DNA of 10,350 bases from Clostridiales bacterium (GCA_019421525.1 JAHZFC010000051.1:1-10350); one strand, 5' to 3'; shown: positions 1 through 5,894, counted from the stretch's first letter. Translations and numbers: made by a program. The notes: generated by a model not told the origin, from the sequence alone.

Positions 1-1374
1 CATCAGGGCCAGGGTGGAGCCGCAGATGGAGCCCTGGGAGGTGGAGCCGTTGGAGGAGAGCACCTCGCTCACCACGCGGATGGCGTAGGGGAAGTCCTCC
101 ACGGAGGGGATCACCGGCTCCAGGGCGCGCTCGGCCAGGGCGCCGTGGCCCTTCTCGCGGCGGTTGGTGGAGCGGGCGGCCCGGGCCTCGCCGGTGGAGT
201 AGGCGGGGAAGTTGTAGTGGTGCATATACCGCTTCTCCTCCTCCTCCCAGATGGTGTCCAGCTTCTGGGCGGCGGAGAGGGTGTTCAGGGTGCAGACGGA
301 GAGCACCTGGGTCTGGCCGCGGGTGAACAGGCCGGAGCCGTGGACGCGGGGCAGCACGCCCACCTCGGCGGCCAGGGGACGGATCTCGTTCTTGGCGCGG
401 CCGTCCACCCGGTGGCCCTCCAGCAGCCAGGCCTTGACGATCTTCTTCTGGAACTTGTAGGTGAACTCCTCCAGGTACTGGTCCATATCCGGATATTCCT
501 CCAGATACTTCTCGTGCCACTTCTCGATCATGGCGTTCCAGCGGGCCTCCCGGACGTTCTTGTCGTCGGTGTCCATGGCGGCCTTGGCCTCGTCCATGAA
601 GTTGGCCACGATGTCGTCGAACAGCTCCTGGTCGAAGTCTGCGTGCTCATATTCGAACTTGGGCTTGCCGATCTCAGCCACGATGCTGTTGATGAACTCC
701 ACCTGCTTGCGGATCTCCTCGTGGGCCTTCACGATGCCCTCATACATGATCTCGTCGGGGATCTCCTGGGCGCCCGCCTCGATCATGACCACCTTCTCCA
801 TGGTGGCGGCCACGGTGACGTCCATCTGGGAGCGGTGCTTCTGCTCCCGGTCAGGGTTCATGACGATCTGGCCGTCCACATAGCCCACTTCCATGCAGCC
901 GATGGGGCCGTTCCAGGGGATGTCAGAGTAGCTCAGGCAGGCGGACACGCCGATCATGGCGGTGACCTCGGGGGAGCAGTCGTAGTCCACGCTCATCACC
1001 GTGCAGGTGACCACCACGTCGTTGCGCAGGTCGGAGGGGAACAGGGGCCGGATGGGCCGGTCGATGAGGCGGCTGGCCAGCACGGCGGGCAGAGAGGGCT
1101 GCCCCTCCCGGCGCATGAAGGAGCCGGGGATGCGGCCCACGGCGTACAGCTTCTCCTCAAAGTCCACGCTCAGGGGGAAGAAGTCGATCCCGTCCCGGGG
1201 ACGGGCGGAGGCGGTGACGGCCACCAGTACGCTGGTCTCGCCGTAGCGCACCATGGCGGAGGCGTTGGCCAGCTCGGCCATCTTGCCCACCTCGATCTTC
1301 AGAGGGCGGCCGGCCACGGTGGTCTCATATACCTTGTAATTGGTAAATTGCTTGTGCTTGATGATGGTTGACAT
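1..1374 (-). CDS. pnp: Polyribonucleotide nucleotidyltransferase (PNPase), N-terminal part, cut by left edge
   Basis: PNPase is a trimeric 3'-5' exoribonuclease that degrades RNA by phosphorolysis in the cytoplasm. The 458 visible residues begin MSTIIKHKQF. The first RNase PH core spans about residues 12-147, with the family signatures FFPLSVDFEEKLYAVGR (66-81) and SRLIDRPIRPLFP (101-113). An all-helical linker covers about 150-310. The second RNase PH core starts near HRVDGR (321-326) and includes GSGLFTRGQTQ (346-356). The frame is still open at base 1, so the rest of the second core and the KH and S1 domains lie outside the window. The start is set by AAGGAG (1384-1389), 9 bases upstream of the ATG. 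The gene lies downstream of rpsO on the same strand, the common bacterial order, but across an unusually long gap of 537 bp. No promoter of its own is recognisable. Confidence 0.96.
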   Translation of the reverse strand, partial: MSTIIKHKQFTNYKVYETTVAGRPLKIEVGKMAELANASAMVRYGETSVLVAVTASARPRDGIDFFPLSVDFEEKLYAVGRIPGSFMRREGQPSLPAVLASRLIDRPIRPLFPSDLRNDVVVTCTVMSVDYDCSPEVTAMIGVSACLSYSDIPWNGPIGCMEVGYVDGQIVMNPDREQKHRSQMDVTVAATMEKVVMIEAGAQEIPDEIMYEGIVKAHEEIRKQVEFINSIVAEIGKPKFEYEHADFDQELFDDIVANFMDEAKAAMDTDDKNVREARWNAMIEKWHEKYLEEYPDMDQYLEEFTYKFQKKIVKAWLLEGHRVDGRAKNEIRPLAAEVGVLPRVHGSGLFTRGQTQVLSVCTLNTLSAAQKLDTIWEEEEKRYMHHYNFPAYSTGEARAARSTNRREKGHGALAERALEPVIPSVEDFPYAIRVVSEVLSSNGSTSQGSICGSTLALM

Positions 1375-1426
1375 GGGGGTACACTCCTTTTTTGTCGGTG
1401 TTGTGGTGTCATAACTGCGCCTGCTC

Positions 1427-1579
1427 ACGACGGCTCGGCGCTTCCTGGTGTCACGCCTCGCCTGTTCGCGACGCCCGGCTTCCCTCCGATCCGGAGCACA
1501 AACAGGATCGCCTCGCGATCACTGGTTTGCACTCCTCACTTCGGTCCATCCGTGCTGCTCACGACGGCTCGGCGCTTCC
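1427..1579 (-). repeat. Structured repeat, copy A (pnp leader side)
   Basis: About 153 bp that recur, diverged, at 1761-1908. Shared blocks are 26 identical bases (1460-1485 and 1787-1812) and 29 identical bases (1542-1570 and 1871-1899). A 25-base direct repeat brackets this copy (1421-1445 and 1555-1579). On the transcribed minus strand, 1493-1535 folds into a long hairpin: outer stem GGAG/CTCC, a wobble-containing middle, and inner stem GATCGC/GCGATC around a GAG loop. No protein is evident. It looks like a non-coding interspersed repeat or a structured leader RNA; which family it belongs to is unknown to me. Confidence 0.7.
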
Positions 1580-1580
1580 C

Positions 1581-1668
1581 CTGGAGCCCCCACCCTTTAG
1601 CACTTGAACACAGGTCCCGCCTGTTGGCAGGGCCCATGTTCAACTGCTAAAAAAGCGTCAGGCTCCAG
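1581..1668 (-). other. Large imperfect palindrome between rpsO and pnp
   Basis: Nested inverted repeats give one long hairpin: CTGGAGCC (1581-1588) with GGCTCCAG (1661-1668), TTAGCA (1597-1602) with TGCTAA (1645-1650), and TTGAACA (1604-1610) with TGTTCAA (1637-1643). A GC-rich inner part lies between them. No T-run follows the 3' arm on either strand, so it is not a standard terminator. In the rpsO-pnp message it would form a long double-stranded RNA stem. Confidence 0.6.
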
Positions 1669-1680
1669 AGGGGCATGGCG

Positions 1681-1716
1681 TCAAAGCAAAAGGGTGGCGT
1701 GATACCACGCCACCCT
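1681..1716 (-). terminator. Intrinsic terminator downstream of rpsO
   Basis: A perfect 11-bp stem (AGGGTGGCGTG, 1691-1701, with CACGCCACCCT, 1706-1716) and a 4-base loop. On the minus strand it is followed by TTTTGCTTT. It lies about 200 bp past the rpsO stop. The interrupted T-tract suggests partial read-through into pnp. Confidence 0.65.
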
Positions 1717-1760
1717 CCATACACACACCTGTTGAGTTTTGCCGCGTCGCCGGTCAAGGT

Positions 1761-1908
1761 ACGACGGCTCAGCGCTGTCACGCTGCGCCTGTTCGCGACG
1801 CCCGGCTTCCCTTCTGCTCGGAACGCAAACATCCGGGCATGAGGCCCTTCTTGGTTTGTGTTCCTCGCTCCGGTCCATCCGTGCTGCTCACGACGGCTCC
1901 GCGCTTCC
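1761..1908 (-). repeat. Structured repeat, copy B (just downstream of rpsO)
   Basis: Second copy of the element at 1427-1579, starting 3 bp after the rpsO stop codon. The equivalent hairpin (1820-1864) has changed sequence but kept its pairing: outer stem GGAA/TTCC instead of GGAG/CTCC, and inner stem GGGC/GCCC instead of GATCGC/GCGATC. Such paired changes suggest the fold matters. The spurious 61-70 aa frames across it show no family resemblance and were not called. Confidence 0.68.
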
Positions 1909-1911
1909 GGC

Positions 1912-2178
1912 TTATTTCCGGATACCCAGCTTGGCGATGATGGCGCGGTAGCGCTCGATGTCCTTCTTGGCCAGGTAGTCCAGCAGCTTGCGGCGCTTAC
2001 CGATCATCTTGTACAGGCCGCGGCGGCTGTGGTTGTCATGGATGTGGACCCGCAGGTGCTCGGTGAGCTCCTGGATGCGGGCAGTGAGGATCGCGATCTG
2101 CACCTCGGGAGAGCCGGTGTCGGTCTCGTGGGTGCGGTTGGCCTCGATAACGGCCGTCTTCTGGTCTTTGCGGATCAT
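1912..2178 (-). CDS. rpsO: 30S ribosomal protein S15
   Basis: S15 is a primary binder of 16S rRNA in the small-subunit platform. The 88-residue product has the usual family length and signatures, including TGSPEVQIAILT (residues 21-32), LTEHLRVHIHDNHSRRGL (about 37-54) and the GKRRKLLDYL segment. The open frame continues upstream to an ATG at 2310, but that extension runs back through the leader and promoter. The ATG at 2178, behind AAAGGTG, gives the standard MIRKDQK start. It is transcribed from a promoter at 2306-2334 and followed by repeat copy B and a terminator before pnp. Confidence 0.96.
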   Translation of the reverse strand: MIRKDQKTAVIEANRTHETDTGSPEVQIAILTARIQELTEHLRVHIHDNHSRRGLYKMIGKRRKLLDYLAKKDIERYRAIIAKLGIRK

Positions 2179-2224
2179 GGGAAGATCACACCTTTCTAAA
2201 AATTTCCCAGCCGCTGAGTAACGG

Positions 2225-2251
2225 GCGGGTGGAGCACCCGCAGGGAGCGGG
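2225..2251 (-). promoter_or_regulatory. Alternative hairpins in the rpsO leader
   Basis: In the rpsO leader (about 2179-2299), one segment can pair two ways. GCGGGTG (2225-2231) pairs perfectly with CACCCGC (2235-2241), and CCCGC (2237-2241) also pairs with GCGGG (2247-2251). The two hairpins exclude each other. S15 is known to repress its own mRNA through structured leaders in several bacterial groups. That this leader does so is inference, and I could not match it to a described S15 leader class. Confidence 0.35.
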
Positions 2252-2305
2252 CTTTGTCCCGAAACTAAGCCGGCGGATGAGTGTGCCTGGGACACACGCT
2301 GAAAA

Positions 2306-2334
2306 AGCATATCATATTTTGCGCCGTTTGTAAA
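2306..2334 (-). promoter_or_regulatory. Promoter of rpsO
   Basis: On the minus strand: -35 TTTACA (2334-2329), 17-bp spacer, -10 TATGCT (2311-2306). It lies between the terminator of the upstream unit and rpsO and predicts a leader of about 120 nt. Confidence 0.7.
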
Positions 2335-2364
2335 GTGATTTTTCCTTGCGGCCCAGGGTTTTTA

Positions 2365-2402
2365 CAAAAAATAAGGGGCGGACAGCACATCACTGTCCGC
2401 CC
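2365..2402 (-). terminator. Terminator after the DUF3795-like gene
   Basis: A perfect 10-bp stem (GGGCGGACAG, 2376-2385, with CTGTCCGCCC, 2393-2402), followed on the minus strand by CTTATTTTTT. It starts right after the stop codon at 2405. Confidence 0.88.
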
Positions 2403-2404
2403 GC

Positions 2405-2814
2405 TCACAGGTCTGATGATCCTGCGTTTCGATCCGGCGCCAACAGAAAGGCGATCAGCGCCTCCTCGCTGTCAAAGCCGTCGTAGTCCCCCACCACGCC
2501 CGTCCGGTGGTACACCACGCCCGCCTGTTCGTTGCGCTCCAGGCAGTCCAGCAGGGACTGCATCCCATAGCGCCGGATAAACTGGGAAAATCCCCGGGGC
2601 TTGGACTTGGCCAGCAGCCCCTTGCGGCAGCTGTCAAGCTCTCCGCAGGCCCAGCACCCCTCCAGGCCCCGCTCCATGGAGCAGCGCCTGTTTTCGCACT
2701 CGTCCGCCCCAGGGCACCCGCCGGCCCGGCAGCCACGACAGGCGTCCTGCTCCGAGCACAGGCAGCAGGCCAGGCCGCACCGGGCGACGCCTAATTTCCG
2801 GTCCGTCGTCTCAC
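2405..2814 (-). CDS. DUF3795-like cysteine-rich protein, 5' end apparently out of frame
   Basis: The function of this family is not established. The intact frame, from about 2794 down to the stop at 2405, reads KLGVARCGLACCLC near its start. It has many cysteines (the CGLACCLC, CRGC, CENRRC and CWACG motifs) and a C-terminal half with FSQFIRRYGMQSLLDCLERN, which I recognise as the clostridial DUF3795 pattern. The first ATG in frame (2677) would give only 90 residues and lose most cysteines. Upstream of it there is no ATG, GTG or TTG before the TGA at 2834-2836. A GTG at 2814-2812 overlaps the stop of the preceding gene (GTGA), a typical coupled start, but hits TAG after seven codons. One extra A in the AAA run at 2795-2797 would join it to the cysteine-rich frame. 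It may be a recent frameshift, a sequence error or a gene using an unusual start. Confidence 0.6.
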
Positions 2815-3173
2815 CCGCCCAAAATGCGGACCATCAGCAGCGCCATGGTGCCGACCACGGAGGCGGTGGCCAGCAGCTCCCCGCCGAACAGGAAGCGTTT
2901 CTGATGGTCCCGCCGGGGGCGGGGGGCGGCAGGGGCGGGGGCGGAGAGCGCCTCATCCACTCCGGCGTACCACTCCTCTTCCAGCCGGGCCTCCTCCTCC
3001 CTGGCCGCTTTCCAGGCGGCCAGGTCGATGACGTTGTCCCGGGGCGGTCTGCTCTGGGCGGCGGGACGGCGGATGCATACCAGCTGGCGGGCGGGGGCGC
3101 CCACGGCGGCGGAAACGCCGTCACCGGATACGATGATCTCCCGTGCGGTCAGGGTGTAATAGGTGGTCTCCAT
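2811..3173 (-). CDS. Small tail-anchored membrane protein, function unknown
   Basis: I do not recognise this 120-residue protein. It starts METTYYTLTAREIIVSG. The middle is charged, with a likely helix around AAWKAAREEEARLEEEW (52-68), followed by an alanine/proline linker and a basic stretch (RPRRDHQKR, 85-93). One hydrophobic segment near the C terminus (about 97-117) suggests a single-pass protein with its bulk in the cytoplasm. Two ATGs are 6 bases apart (3173 and 3179); AGAGAGG sits 8 bases before the inner one and only 2 before the outer, so the inner was chosen. The open frame reaches 3311 but crosses the promoter, so the extension is rejected. It is first in a unit with the DUF3795-like gene, whose putative GTG start overlaps this stop. 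Confidence 0.72.
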   Translation of the reverse strand: METTYYTLTAREIIVSGDGVSAAVGAPARQLVCIRRPAAQSRPPRDNVIDLAAWKAAREEEARLEEEWYAGVDEALSAPAPAAPRPRRDHQKRFLFGGELLATASVVGTMALLMVRILGG

Positions 3174-3256
3174 GGTCATGCCCTCTCTCTTTTCTAGGAT
3201 GGCCTCAGTATAACAGGGGGAAAAGCCCATATTCAGGACTTTTATACCAGCAGGAT

Positions 3257-3301
3257 AAAACGAATGTTCGAGCTTGAGATCAAATATAATACATTTGTTC
3301 G
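3257..3301 (-). promoter_or_regulatory. Two LexA-like (SOS) boxes
   Basis: On the minus strand, CGAACAAATGTATT (3301-3288) lies in the promoter spacer and CGAACATTCGTTTT (3270-3257) lies just past the predicted transcription start. The second fits the clostridial LexA pattern GAAC-N4-GTTT; the first has one good half-site. They are 31 bp apart, close to three helical turns. LexA binding is inferred from pattern only. Confidence 0.45.
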
Positions 3302-3311
3302 ATTTTGTCAA
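3283..3311 (-). promoter_or_regulatory. Promoter of the small membrane protein unit
   Basis: On the minus strand: consensus -35 TTGACA (3311-3306), 17-bp spacer, -10 TATATT (3288-3283). It sits between the cat terminator and the small gene, in locally AT-rich DNA, with a predicted leader of about 100 nt. Confidence 0.85.
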
Positions 3312-3332
3312 TGGGGTATCAACGGAAACCCT

Positions 3333-3372
3333 GTAAAAAGATCGTTCCCTGCTCTGGCAGGGAACGATCTTT
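3333..3372 (-). terminator. Terminator of the cat-like gene
   Basis: A perfect 15-bp stem (3337-3351 with 3358-3372) with loop CTCTGG, followed on the minus strand by a run of Ts (CTTTTTAC). It lies 25 bp past the stop codon. Confidence 0.9.
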
Positions 3373-3396
3373 GAGGATATATCCGGGACAAAAAGG

Positions 3397-4032
3397 TCAG
3401 GCCAGCCCGTCGATCAGTGCCTGCACTTCCCGGAAGAAGCGGCACAGGTGGAAACCGTCGGCCACCGCGTGGTGGATGTTCATGGTCAGCGGCATGGACC
3501 ACTTCCCCTGGTCCTCCTCATACTTTCCCCAGGTGACCACGGGGGCGAGGAACCGCCCTTCGTCGAACACATGGAGGTCACAGTGGCGGTAGCGCACCCA
3601 GGGCAGGCAGGACACGTCGAAGAAGTTGGGCGGCTGCCCGGGCAGGATGCCCCGACAGTCCCGGTATTCCTCCTTATCCGCCAGGAACTGGGCGTGAAAG
3701 GCGGCCAGGTCGTCTGAAAAGGGGGTGACCAACTTGGTAAAGCGCCCGTCCTCCATGTGGAAGCGGGCATAGCTGGGGGAGATGACATCCCAGCGGATGA
3801 GGTCCCCGCTGTCGTCCCAGCCGTACTTGAACTCGTCGTGGGCGTTGACCACCTTGGATACCGCCCACACCATGGCGGCGTAGAAGTTCAGCCCGGTCCG
3901 CCTGGTGGAGCGGATGAGCGGGGTCACGTCTAGGTCCGCCGTCAAGCTCATGACGACGCGCATGTGCTGCATATAGAACTGAAAGAGGTCTCCCCTGTCC
4001 CAATGGGACAGATCGATCTTTGTGTATCCCAT
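3397..4032 (-). CDS. Chloramphenicol O-acetyltransferase family protein (CatA type)
   Basis: Enzymes of this family form trimers and transfer acetyl from acetyl-CoA to the 3-hydroxyl of chloramphenicol. The 211-residue product has the usual length and runs collinear with CatA: the active-site block NIHHAVADGFHLCRFF (185-200) gives the catalytic histidine at H188 (His195 in the family numbering) and the structural aspartate at D192 (Asp199). S141 in SCLPW matches Ser148, and T167 in APVVTWGKY matches Thr174. Deviations are HHAVADG instead of the usual HHAVCDG, and PWVRYR where CatA has PWVSFT, so the acceptor could differ from chloramphenicol. The start ATG (4032) lies 7 bases after AAAGGAG; the ATG at 4050 is upstream of that site and was rejected. 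It is a single-gene unit with its own promoter, a leader peptide and a terminator, which suggests an inducible resistance-type cassette. Confidence 0.88.
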   Translation of the reverse strand: MGYTKIDLSHWDRGDLFQFYMQHMRVVMSLTADLDVTPLIRSTRRTGLNFYAAMVWAVSKVVNAHDEFKYGWDDSGDLIRWDVISPSYARFHMEDGRFTKLVTPFSDDLAAFHAQFLADKEEYRDCRGILPGQPPNFFDVSCLPWVRYRHCDLHVFDEGRFLAPVVTWGKYEEDQGKWSMPLTMNIHHAVADGFHLCRFFREVQALIDGLA

Positions 4033-4039
4033 TTCCGTA

Positions 4040-4144
4040 CTCCTTTGCATGATCTGGAGCAGTTGTCACCACGGTCATGCAAGGCCCGCCGGATAGGATC
4101 TGGTGCTCCATACAAGTCCATCCCGTTCAGGCCCTGCATGGAGC
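4040..4144 (-). promoter_or_regulatory. Candidate translation-attenuation leader of cat
   Basis: Four minus-strand segments can pair in exclusive ways. Segment 1 (4144-4130) can pair with segment 2 (4111-4102) through GCTCCAT/ATGGAGC, and with segment 3 (4087-4073) through TGCAGGGCC/GGCCTTGCA. Segment 4 (4061-4040) contains the cat ribosome binding site. It can pair with segment 3 through CCTTGCATGA/TCATGCAAAGG (one bulged A) and with segment 2 through GGAGCA/TGCTCC. Segments 1 and 4 resemble each other and compete for 2 and 3. Segment 1 lies inside the leader peptide codons. Confidence 0.55.
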
Positions 4145-4165
4145 GGTGTCAAGGCCGCGCTTCAT
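4127..4165 (-). CDS. Putative cat leader peptide, 12 residues
   Basis: Reads MKRGLDTAPCRA and stops at TGA. A strong Shine-Dalgarno-like AAGGGGGTG ends 5 bases before the ATG. It begins about 23 nt after the predicted cat transcription start, and its last codons (GCT CCA TGC AGG GCC) form RNA segment 1 of the leader switch. Short peptides in this position control inducible cat and erm genes by drug-dependent ribosome stalling. That this one is translated or stalls is inference. Confidence 0.5.
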   Translation of the reverse strand: MKRGLDTAPCRA

Positions 4166-4195
4166 CCCGGCACCCCCTTCCCTCTGGATGACTGG

Positions 4196-4224
4196 ATGAT
4201 AGCACCGGCCGGGGCCGCAGTCAA
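4196..4224 (-). promoter_or_regulatory. Promoter of the cat-like gene
   Basis: On the minus strand: -35 TTGACT (4224-4219), 17-bp spacer, -10 TATCAT (4201-4196). It lies 23 bp past the T-tract of the preceding terminator and predicts a leader of about 155 nt. Confidence 0.75.
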
Positions 4225-4246
4225 GGTGGAGCAGCGCGACCGGGAC

Positions 4247-4279
4247 AAAAAAGGACGGCGGACATCTCGTCCGCCGTCC
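4247..4279 (-). terminator. Terminator of the M23 peptidase gene
   Basis: A perfect 11-bp stem (GGACGGCGGAC, 4253-4263, with GTCCGCCGTCC, 4269-4279) and a 5-base loop. On the minus strand it is followed by six Ts (4252-4247). Confidence 0.92.
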
Positions 4280-4309
4280 CTGTGTCTATCGCGTCGGGTG
4301 TATATCGGT

Positions 4310-5845
4310 TCAGCTCAGATAGTTCAGGGGGTTGACCGTGCTGCCGCCGATCCGGATCTCGAAGTGGCAGTGATTGCCGGTGGAGTTGCCGGTGGAGCCG
4401 GCCCTGGCGATCGTCTGGCCCTGATAGACCTTGTCGCCCACGGAGACCACCAGAGAGGAGTTGTGGGCGTAGTAGGTCTGGGCGCCGTTGTCATGGGTGA
4501 TGATGACCAGATTGCCATATCCGCCCTGCCACCCGGAGAAGGTGACAGTGCCGCCGTCCGCGGCCTTGATGGCGGTGCCGTAGGGCACGGCGATGTCCAG
4601 GCCGGTGTGGTAGCCGCTGCTGCGGTAGCCGTACCGGGAGGTGATGGTGCCCGAGCAGGGCCAGGCATAGGAGCCGGTGGAGGCGGTGCGGGGCTTCTCC
4701 TTGGTGCCCCGGAGGATGCGGGTGGTGGTGGCCTCCTGAAGGGTGGTGGAGGAGGTGACGGTGCGCTCGGTCTCATAGCCGTTGACGTAGGTCACGTCGG
4801 CGGTGACCAGGGCCACGCCGTCCTCGCCCTGTTCGGTGACCTTGGTATCGCCCACATACATGGAGTCGGTGTCGGTGTACTCCACAGGGCTCTCGATGGT
4901 CTTTTCATAGGTCTCGCTGTTGACGGTGTACACGGACAGCAGGGGGACGGAGCGCTGGACGACCAGCTCCTGCCCCACCCAGATCTTGTCGATGACCACG
5001 TCGGGGTTGAGCTCGCTGAGCTCGGACACCGTCATGTCATATGCCTTGGCGATGCGGCTGAAGGCGTCGCCCTTTTCCACCACATAGACGGCCTCTTCCA
5101 CAGAATTAGAGGTGAGCAGGTCGTAGATGGCGTCCAGGTCGAACTCAGTGTCAGAGGATATCTGGCGGGAGGTGATCTCCACCTCTTCCACAAAGCCGTA
5201 GTCCACCGTGTCCTCGGTGATGTACGCCGCAGCCACCCGGTCCAGCAGCTCCTGGAGATCCTCCTCGCTGGCGGCCACACCCAGCTCCTGGCCGCCCACG
5301 GTGAGGACATAGCCGTCCATCAGGGCGCCGGCGGTCTCGAACATGTACTCTTCGATGTCCTGGGTATCCGTCAGCTCGTCCTGGGTGGAGTAGACGGGGG
5401 TGTAGGTGACCTCGGCGTCGTAGTCGTAGCTGGTGCCCAGCACATCGGCCACCCGGCTCTCCACGTGGGAGACGGCGGCGTCCACCTGGGCGGTGTCGGC
5501 CACCAGGCCCACATCCACCCCGTCCACCTGGACCGCATATGCCTGGATATAGGTGGACTGGAAGATGACCACGCCGGCGATGAGGGCAGCCACTGTCACA
5601 TACAGCATCGGGGACACCGGATGCTTTGCCACAGCGGCCTTGACCTTGGAGGCGGCGGAGCTCACCCGGGCGGGCACCTGTACCTCACCCAGCTTGGTTT
5701 TGGCGGTGGTGACGCAGGCTCTGACCCTTCCCGCCCCGGCCAGGCACTTTTCTTTCAGATCCTTCAGGATCTTGGCCGCCGGGCTGTGAGAGCCGTCGTC
5801 ATCGCCGCCAAAGGGCATATCATGATGCCGCAGCAATTCGTCCAT
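4310..5845 (-). CDS. Membrane-anchored LysM-G5-M23 peptidoglycan endopeptidase
   Basis: M23 enzymes are zinc peptidases that cut peptide cross-links in peptidoglycan. The 511-residue protein has a cytoplasmic N-terminal part of about 77 residues, one membrane segment (about 78-98) and an acidic extracellular part. A LysM domain covers about 253-297 (YVVEKGDAFSRIAKAYDMTV), a G5-like domain about 301-380, and a C-terminal M23 domain about 400-511. The zinc site is complete: HTGLD (H413, D417) and HCH (H492, H494), with the extra histidine H461 in YYAHNS. So it should be an active hydrolase anchored at the cell surface. The ATG at 5845 follows AAAGGAAG. A WalR-type box overlaps its promoter and a strong terminator follows, so it is a single-gene unit. 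The precise bond cut cannot be told from sequence. Confidence 0.93.
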   Translation of the reverse strand: MDELLRHHDMPFGGDDDGSHSPAAKILKDLKEKCLAGAGRVRACVTTAKTKLGEVQVPARVSSAASKVKAAVAKHPVSPMLYVTVAALIAGVVIFQSTYIQAYAVQVDGVDVGLVADTAQVDAAVSHVESRVADVLGTSYDYDAEVTYTPVYSTQDELTDTQDIEEYMFETAGALMDGYVLTVGGQELGVAASEEDLQELLDRVAAAYITEDTVDYGFVEEVEITSRQISSDTEFDLDAIYDLLTSNSVEEAVYVVEKGDAFSRIAKAYDMTVSELSELNPDVVIDKIWVGQELVVQRSVPLLSVYTVNSETYEKTIESPVEYTDTDSMYVGDTKVTEQGEDGVALVTADVTYVNGYETERTVTSSTTLQEATTTRILRGTKEKPRTASTGSYAWPCSGTITSRYGYRSSGYHTGLDIAVPYGTAIKAADGGTVTFSGWQGGYGNLVIITHDNGAQTYYAHNSSLVVSVGDKVYQGQTIARAGSTGNSTGNHCHFEIRIGGSTVNPLNYLS

Positions 5846-5894
5846 GGAGATGACTTCCTTTCCTATGGGGATCGTTACGCAAGAGGTAACAAAG

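Noticed and set aside
145..1371. 408-residue plus-strand frame opposite pnp
   Set aside because: Antisense shadow of a GC-rich gene. It has low-complexity Gly/Val/His/Leu composition, while the minus strand reads clear PNPase.
1681..1740. T-box antiterminator (GGGTGG next to a terminator hairpin)
   Set aside because: The GGGTGG is part of a perfect terminator stem. There is no specifier or stem I architecture, and the downstream gene is pnp, not an aminoacyl-tRNA synthetase or amino-acid gene.
1421..1908. CRISPR array
   Set aside because: The repeats are about 130 bp apart, large and diverged, without uniform spacers.
1647..1951. Small frames of 61-70 residues in the rpsO-pnp gap
   Set aside because: They arise from the repeat copies, lack ribosome binding sites and match no family.
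1912..2310. 132-residue form of S15 starting at 2310
   Set aside because: The extra 44 residues run through the rpsO promoter and leader. The usual S15 start with a ribosome binding site is at 2178.
3948..4139. 63-residue minus-strand frame in the cat leader, starting MQGLNGMDLYG
   Set aside because: It overlaps the start of cat in another frame, lacks a good ribosome binding site and shows no family resemblance. The 12-residue leader peptide is better supported.
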